Shown piece by piece: positions 59,303 through 64,000 of a stretch of 64,000 nucleotides of DNA. Origin of the DNA: CBDBCU01 sp965203435. Its GTDB lineage: Bacteria > Chloroflexota > Dehalococcoidia > Lucifugimonadales > UBA3495. A program made the position numbers and the translations under genes. The notes under the pieces were generated by a model. It made no database searches, had not been told where the DNA came from, and worked only from the letters and a program-made list of their open reading frames with translations. Location of the stretch: assembly GCA_965203435.1 (NCBI GenBank), contig CBDBCU010000001.1, positions 310,001 through 374,000 on the forward strand, in the 5' to 3' direction. Every line of letters starts with the position of its first letter. The stretch's first letter is position 1.

Positions 59303-59332
59303 TCGTCCTTCAACAAGTTCAGGATGAGCGGA
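59303..59332. repeat. REP-like palindromic repeat copy
   Basis: CGTCCTTCAACAAGTTCAGG followed by ATGAGCGG is a near-consensus copy at the end of the hypothetical gene. Confidence 0.65.
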
Positions 59333-59404
59333 GCGATACCCTATAACGGAAGGGATCCGCTTTTCTTGGCCCGGAAGGGCCTGGCCGCGGCATGGGTATC
59401 CGCA

Positions 59405-60025
59405 TCACCCGTCCAAAGTGCCTTTGGTGCTGGGGACTTGTTCCGGGGCGCGGGGGTCGGGTTCAACGGCGTCGCGGAGGGCGCGGGCCAGGGCTTTGCA
59501 CAGGGCCTCGGCTTTGTGGTGGGGGCTGCTGCCGGCCAGGATTTTGGCGTGCAGGTTGATTTTGGCTTCCAAGGCAAAGGATTCCAGAAAGTGGCGTACC
59601 AAGTCGCCGGACAGGGTTTCCACCATGGTATCGTCCAGGGTGGTTTCCACTACGGCATAGCCGCGGCCGCTCCAATCCAGGGCCACCATAGCTAGGGTTT
59701 CGTCCAAGGGAACGATGGCGTGGCCCATCCGGCGGATGCCGCGCACTTCGCCCAGGGCCTGATGAAAGGCCCGGCCCAGCAGGATGGCTACATCCTCGAC
59801 CAGGTGATGCCAGCCGACATGGGTATCCCCCCGGGCCGCGAGGGTCAGGTCAAACAAGCCGTGACGGGCAATCTGGCTGACCATGTGATCCAGAAAGCCG
59901 TTGCCGGTATCTACTTGATATTGCCCTTGCCCGTCGAGGTTGACCGACACTTGGATGGCGGTTTCGGCGGTTTCCCGCTGCAAAGATGCCTGCCGGGGCC
60001 GGGCCGTATTGTCTTGCTGGGTCAT
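59405..60025 (-). CDS. hisB: Imidazoleglycerol-phosphate dehydratase
   Basis: The 206-residue Mn-dependent enzyme removes water from imidazoleglycerol phosphate in histidine synthesis. It has GNGFLDHMVSQIARHG near residue 41, the metal HHxxED motif as GWHHLVEDV near 71, LDETLAMVALDWSGRG near 105 and SPHHKAEALCKALARAL near 167. The usual DDHH context is changed to VGWHH. It lacks the N-terminal phosphatase domain of the E. coli fusion. It is last in the his operon, five bases after hisC. Confidence 0.94.
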   Translation of the reverse strand: MTQQDNTARPRQASLQRETAETAIQVSVNLDGQGQYQVDTGNGFLDHMVSQIARHGLFDLTLAARGDTHVGWHHLVEDVAILLGRAFHQALGEVRGIRRMGHAIVPLDETLAMVALDWSGRGYAVVETTLDDTMVETLSGDLVRHFLESFALEAKINLHAKILAGSSPHHKAEALCKALARALRDAVEPDPRAPEQVPSTKGTLDG

Positions 60026-60030
60026 AGCCC

Positions 60031-61122
60031 TTACTCCGCTACCAGTTCGGCCAGGGCGGCTGCTACCGCGTCGGTTTCCGCCGGCAGCCCTACACTGGCC
60101 CGCACATAGTCTTGCAGCTGCGGCGTGTCAAAGTAGCGCAGGAAAATGCCGCGCTGCCCCAATCCCTCGAAAATCTGCGCCCCCCGGCCGACCGGCAAGC
60201 GGCACAGGATAAAGTTGGCTTGAGAGGGCCAAGGTTCAATGCCGGGGATGCCTTGCAGCAAGCCGAACATCCGCTCCCGCTCGACGACGATAGCCTGCAC
60301 CCGTTCCAGCAGGGTAGCCCGGTCTTGCAGGGAGGCCAGCAGCGCAATTTCGGCGGCCAGGTTGACATTGTAGGGAGATTTCATTCCCATCATGGTCCGG
60401 GCAATATCCGGGTGCATTACCCCCAAGCCAATCCGCAGCCCGGCCAGGCCGGCCCATTTGCTGAAAGTCCGCAGCACCACCAGGTTGGGATACCGTTCCA
60501 GCAGGGGCAGGGCGGTTTGGCCGCAGAACTCGTAGTAGGTTTCATCCACTACCACCACCTTGCCGGTATCCAGCAGGGCGCGGATTTCGTCCTCGGATGC
60601 CGCGTTGCCGGTGGGATTGTTGGGGGAGGCCAGAAAGATGGCTTTAGTACGGCTGTCCGCCGCCGCCAATACGCCCTCCACATCGATGGCAAAGCGGGCG
60701 TTGCGGGGGATGGCGCGGACTTCCCCGCCGCAAACTTCGGCGGAAAAGGCGTACATTCCAAAGGTGGGCGTGGGGATAAGGATATTTTCCCCCGGCCCCA
60801 GGAACATCCGCAAAATCATATCAATCAGCTCATCGCTGCCGTTGCCGGCGACAATGCCCTCCGGGGCCACGCCCAGATAGTCAGCCAGGGCGGCCCGCAG
60901 TTGCCGCTGATCCGGGTCGGGATAGTGGTTGTAATGCTGAAAGCTGCCCAGGGCGGCGGCGACCCGGGGCGACGGCCCGTAGGGATTTTCATTCCCGTTA
61001 AGGCGGATAACCTTTTCCGGGGGAATGCCGGCCCGCTGGGCCAGCACTTCCATTGGGTCGACGCCGTCATAGGTTTTCATCCGGCGGATGTGGGGCAGCA
61101 ACAGGTCTTTAACTTCGGTCAT
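60031..61122 (-). CDS. hisC: Histidinol-phosphate aminotransferase
   Basis: The 363-residue PLP enzyme shows LNGNENPYGPSPRV near residue 41, YPDPDQRQLRAALADY, NGSDELIDMILR near 93, SPNNPTGN near 167, VVDETYYEFCG near 194 and the PLP lysine in LRTFSKWAGLAGLRIG near 222. HisC converts imidazoleacetol phosphate and Glu to histidinol phosphate. It precedes hisB by five bases and follows hisD by 65. Confidence 0.95.
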   Translation of the reverse strand: MTEVKDLLLPHIRRMKTYDGVDPMEVLAQRAGIPPEKVIRLNGNENPYGPSPRVAAALGSFQHYNHYPDPDQRQLRAALADYLGVAPEGIVAGNGSDELIDMILRMFLGPGENILIPTPTFGMYAFSAEVCGGEVRAIPRNARFAIDVEGVLAAADSRTKAIFLASPNNPTGNAASEDEIRALLDTGKVVVVDETYYEFCGQTALPLLERYPNLVVLRTFSKWAGLAGLRIGLGVMHPDIARTMMGMKSPYNVNLAAEIALLASLQDRATLLERVQAIVVERERMFGLLQGIPGIEPWPSQANFILCRLPVGRGAQIFEGLGQRGIFLRYFDTPQLQDYVRASVGLPAETDAVAAALAELVAE

Positions 61123-61187
61123 TTTCCTAACTCAAACCGGCCGGGGCCGGGCTAGGGCGGATAAGGGAAACGGCTCCGGCTATCGGG

Positions 61188-62531
61188 TTATTCCGTCTGA
61201 TTCAGGGCTGCCAGACGGGTGGCAATGGCGTCGGCGTGGCCGGTCAATCCTTCAGCCCGGGCAATCTGAATGGCGGCCGCGCCCAAATCCCGGAAAGTTT
61301 CGGGACTCAAGCCCACTACCGGCATCGTCCGCATAAAGTGGTGGACGCTGAGGGCGGAATTGAACCGGGCGGTGCCGCCGGTGGGCATTACATGGCTGGG
61401 GCCGGCAATGTAGTCGCCCATCACTTCCGGGGAAAACTCCCCCAAGAACAGGCCGCCGGCGTTTTTGACCTGCCCAGCCCAGGCCCAAGGATCGGCTACC
61501 AGCATACACAGATGCTCCGGGGCGATGCGGTTGGCTAACTCTACGGCTTCGGCGATAGTGTCGACCAGCACAATACGGCCCTGGCGTTCCAGGGCGCTGC
61601 GGGCCAAATCGCCGCGTTCCAGAGCGGACAAACGCCGCTCCAGTTCTACCTCGACCTGCGTCACCAATTCCCGGGAATTAGTTACCAGGATGGCCGTGGC
61701 CAGGGGGTCATGCTCGGCTTGGGCAATTAAATCGGCGGCGCAAAAGTCGGGCGATGCGGTTTCGTCAGCGATAACAATGGTTTCGGTGGGGCCAAAGATG
61801 CCGTCAATGTCCACCTGGCCCTGCACCAACTTTTTGGCATAGGATACGAAAATGTTGCCCGGCCCGCAAATCTTGTCCACCTTGGCAAGGGATTCCGTGC
61901 CATAGGCCATCGCGGCGATGGCCGGCGCGCCGCCGATTTGATAGACGGCATCCACGCCGGCAATCTGGGCGGCGGCCAAGACCGCCGGGTTCAGGGGTTC
62001 CTGGCCGCGCCGGGGCGTGGTCAGGATGATTTCCTGGACTCCGGCCACCCGGGCCGGAATAGCCGTCATCAGCACGGTGGAGGGATAGGCGGCGGTGCCG
62101 CCAGGGGCGTACAAGCCAACCCGTTCCAGGGGGCGTACCATTTCCCCCAAGCCCTGGGCTAAGTCCACCCAATGGCGAGGCAAAGTAGCCTGATGAAAGT
62201 CGGCAATGCGCCGGGCCGCCTGTTGCAAGGCGGATTCCAGTTCCGGGGATATAGCAGCCCGGGCTTGGGCCAGTTCCGCCGCCGGCACCCGAAACTCGGT
62301 TAAATCAGCGCCGTCGAGGAGTTGGGCGTAGCGGCGGAGGGCGGCGTCGCCCTCCCGGCGTACTTCCCGCAGCATCAGGGCTACCGACTGCTCCGGGGTT
62401 ACTTCCGGGCCAAAGACCTGCCGCGTCCTTGCCGCTACCGATTCCGGCAGGGAATCCAGATCGAGAGGGTCAAGACGGGTCAGCACGCCCGCGGCGGCGG
62501 CCAAGCCCTGTACCAGCTTAAGTTTCACCAA
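61188..62531 (-). CDS. hisD: Histidinol dehydrogenase
   Basis: The 447-residue zinc enzyme oxidises histidinol to histidine in two NAD-dependent steps. It has VGLYAPGGTAAYPSTVLMTAIPA near residue 135, GGAPAIAAMAYGTESLAKVDKICGPGN near 206, PTETIVIADE, AQAEHDPLATAILVT with metal residues, IAPEHLCMLV near 337 and PTGGTARFNSALSVHHFMR near 385. All metal and catalytic residues expected are present. The start is a TTG (or GTG three bases on) overlapping the end of the phospholipase-like gene by 14 bases. Confidence 0.95.
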   Translation of the reverse strand: MVKLKLVQGLAAAAGVLTRLDPLDLDSLPESVAARTRQVFGPEVTPEQSVALMLREVRREGDAALRRYAQLLDGADLTEFRVPAAELAQARAAISPELESALQQAARRIADFHQATLPRHWVDLAQGLGEMVRPLERVGLYAPGGTAAYPSTVLMTAIPARVAGVQEIILTTPRRGQEPLNPAVLAAAQIAGVDAVYQIGGAPAIAAMAYGTESLAKVDKICGPGNIFVSYAKKLVQGQVDIDGIFGPTETIVIADETASPDFCAADLIAQAEHDPLATAILVTNSRELVTQVEVELERRLSALERGDLARSALERQGRIVLVDTIAEAVELANRIAPEHLCMLVADPWAWAGQVKNAGGLFLGEFSPEVMGDYIAGPSHVMPTGGTARFNSALSVHHFMRTMPVVGLSPETFRDLGAAAIQIARAEGLTGHADAIATRLAALNQTE

Positions 62532-63276
62532 GATACTCTTTCACCTGTAGCAAACTTTGCTGTACCGCCTGCTCCTGGTAGGCGGCCAGCTTTGCCCGGG
62601 GGATTTGGGCGTAGATTTCCTCGAGACTAGATGGCATCCCGGCCAGGAAACGATCCACGGTCTGCTGCACTGCGGCATCGTCCCGGTACATCCGGTTCAT
62701 AGCGCGTTTCAGCCGTTCCCAGTCAAAATCCCAGCCCATAAAGCGCGTTACCCACTGCCGCCATTCGGCTAAGGCTTCGGCGGCCAGAAAGGGCACGGTT
62801 ACATCCTGCTCGGCGGCGGCAAGGCTGCCATCGTTGGCGGCAAACCCGTTGAGTTCCGGGAGGGCCTGCCGATCCAGATCCAGTTGCAAGGCCCGATCCC
62901 AGATTTGGGCGGTCACTTCGTTACCGGCCCGGTTGCTTTCCCGGGAGAAATGCGGCCGGTACATTGTAGTAATCCAGACTTCGTCGGCGGTCAAGTGGCT
63001 GATATAGCCCAGGACAAAGGCGCGGGTGGCCGGGGAATTAGCCCGGCGGTCGGCCAGTTCCGGGTGCAATTCGAACATCCGCCGGACGCCGACGCCGACG
63101 GTTTCCAGGCACAGGGGGGCGAAATGGGTATCCTCCCGGCGGCCCTTGGTCATGGCCCGAATATCCGGGGCGGTGGAGCCGAGGAAACAGCTGCCCATAA
63201 AATCGTGGACATAGCCCCAATCCAGTTCGTCGGCTACTTGCCGGGCAATGTAGAGGTGCATCGGCAGGTTAGGCAC
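62518..63276 (-). CDS. Zinc-dependent phospholipase C-like protein inside the his operon
   Basis: The 252-residue protein starts at a GTG nine bases after GGAGG. MHLYIARQVADELDW near the start, GSCFLGSTAPDIRAMTKGRREDTHFA (about 26-51, with Asp/His), FVLGYISHLTADEVW near 91 and further helices match the zinc-dependent PLC family (PF00882-type). The His and Asp residues of HLTADEVW and THF likely bind zinc. No signal peptide is present, so secretion is unlikely and the substrate is unknown. It overlaps both neighbours (hisG and hisD) by 8 and 14 bases, so it is coexpressed with them. Confidence 0.8.
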   Translation of the reverse strand: MPNLPMHLYIARQVADELDWGYVHDFMGSCFLGSTAPDIRAMTKGRREDTHFAPLCLETVGVGVRRMFELHPELADRRANSPATRAFVLGYISHLTADEVWITTMYRPHFSRESNRAGNEVTAQIWDRALQLDLDRQALPELNGFAANDGSLAAAEQDVTVPFLAAEALAEWRQWVTRFMGWDFDWERLKRAMNRMYRDDAAVQQTVDRFLAGMPSSLEEIYAQIPRAKLAAYQEQAVQQSLLQVKEYLGET

Positions 63277-64000
63277 GGTTCGGCTCCTCCCTTTCCGCAG
63301 GATGGCCGGCGGCGGCAAAAAGGCGGTTCAGGGCCGCCGACTGTCCCTTGAACAGGTAACTGACCTGGGCGGCGGACAAGTCCACCCCGCCGCAGTCCCG
63401 CAGGTGATCCACGGCTTCCATCAACCGCTCTTTAGGCACGACCAGGCTGACATTGTACCAGTCCTGTTCCTCCGGGGCATAGACCGGGGCGATCGTGGGG
63501 CCGCGCAGGCCGGCCACTTCGGGGCGGGCCAGCACGGTGGCGCTGACTTCCTCCGGGGAACGGCCGCGCACATTGACGGTCAGGCGGTAGTAAGGCTCGG
63601 CCCGCATCGCGGCTTCCAAGAGATCGACCAGTTCCCGGGCCTGCTGCAAAGCGCGGCGGGATTGCAGCAGGGTAGTAGTGTTGCCGATAAGACAGGATTG
63701 GGAACTGAGGATAGTGCCGCCCTCCAGGGTTTTAAGGCGGTTTTCGCGCAAAGTGGCGCCGGTGGCGGTCAAGTCGGCAATCAAATCGGCGTAACCGGCG
63801 ACCGGGGCCGCTTCCAAAGCGCCGCTGACCGCCACCAGGGAAAAGTAGTTGATGCCGCGGCGGAACAGATATTCCCGCAGCAATCGGGGATACTTGGTGG
63901 CAATCCGCAACGGCCGGCCCTCTTGCCGAAACTCCAGGGCCAAGTCGGCCAAGTCGTCGCAGGAGGAAACATCCAGCCAGGAATCGGGAACGGCCAGGAC
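63269..64000 (-). CDS. hisG: ATP phosphoribosyltransferase, long form, truncated by window edge
   Basis: The 243 visible residues run from the right edge to the stop; the start is outside. AVPDSWLDVSSCDDLADLALEF and LRIATKYPRLLREYLF, then SGALEAAPVAGYADLIADLTATGATLRENRLKTLEGG, are typical of the catalytic part. The C-terminus (NVRGRSPEEVSATVLARPEVAGLRGPTIAPVY) is the ACT-like regulatory domain of the long form, so no HisZ partner is required and histidine feedback is expected. First step of histidine synthesis, and promoter-proximal here. Confidence 0.93.
   Translation of the reverse strand, partial: VLAVPDSWLDVSSCDDLADLALEFRQEGRPLRIATKYPRLLREYLFRRGINYFSLVAVSGALEAAPVAGYADLIADLTATGATLRENRLKTLEGGTILSSQSCLIGNTTTLLQSRRALQQARELVDLLEAAMRAEPYYRLTVNVRGRSPEEVSATVLARPEVAGLRGPTIAPVYAPEEQDWYNVSLVVPKERLMEAVDHLRDCGGVDLSAAQVSYLFKGQSAALNRLFAAAGHPAEREEPNRA

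Overview
The window reads as a GC-rich, gene-dense bacterial chromosome segment. It most resembles a free-living member of the Chloroflexota, probably Dehalococcoidia-related. That assignment is an inference from gene content: archaeal-type phosphoglycerate mutase, a DapL-like aminotransferase, long-form HisG, lipoproteins with Pro/Thr-rich YTPYPTPT linkers, and many ferredoxin-, CoA- and thiamine-diphosphate-dependent enzymes. No rRNA gene, phage, CRISPR array or recognisable transposase gene is present.

Layout. 1-4.3 kb: left-truncated NDP-forming acyl-CoA synthetase, a thiamine-diphosphate (ThDP) enzyme and an acetamidase. 4.8-7.7 kb: small HTH protein, Thr/Ser dehydratase and an AIR-synthase-like protein with a hairpin over its start. 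8.0-18.6 kb: a housekeeping block, all on +, with TsaC-like protein, an atypical polyprenyl synthetase, pgk, apgM, tpiA, miaA, dapF, Uma2 protein, an HhH-like protein, DapL-like aminotransferase and hflX. 18.7-21.3 kb: SDR, four tRNA genes (Val-CAC, Leu-CAG, Arg-GCG, Val-TAC), a GIY-YIG gene and a cupin. 21.5-26.9 kb: 2-oxoacid:ferredoxin oxidoreductase operon 1 with a TM2-domain gene inside and an acyl-CoA ligase at its end. 27-35.5 kb: amidohydrolase, a MITE, SDR, GNAT, TPR, hot-dog protein, TenA, FMN hydroxyacid oxidase and a nuclease-like protein. 35.6-39.9 kb: a second oxidoreductase operon behind a FadR-type regulator with a strong promoter and a PdhR-like operator. 40-50.2 kb: lipoproteins, methyltransferase, dockerin-like protein, Xsc-like ThDP enzyme, DUF971 and FmdB proteins, DAO oxidase, and a cyclophilin-like protein coupled to a double CoA-transferase. 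50.5-59.3 kb: a cysteinyl-tRNA synthetase fused to a glycosyltransferase, meaB, DUF429, SPFH and NfeD proteins, an enoyl-CoA-hydratase-like protein and a conserved hypothetical. 59.4-64 kb: a his operon (G, D, C, B) with a zinc phospholipase C-like gene inserted.

How it works together. The window combines lower glycolysis, lysine and histidine synthesis with an extensive apparatus for making and moving acyl-CoA and 2-oxoacids (two oxidoreductases, acyl-CoA ligase, CoA-transferase, MeaB, ThDP enzymes). This suits a heterotroph using organic and amino acids.

Most unusual features: the CysRS-GT2 fusion, the tandem CoA-transferase that lost one catalytic Asp, the polyprenyl synthetase without its DDxxD motifs, and a non-autonomous element family sharing one terminal inverted repeat. 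Four genes (hflX, the GIY-YIG gene, two oxidoreductase subunits) need a one-base change in a C or G run to read normally, so assembly indels are likely. I found no clear multi-gene system of an obviously new kind.
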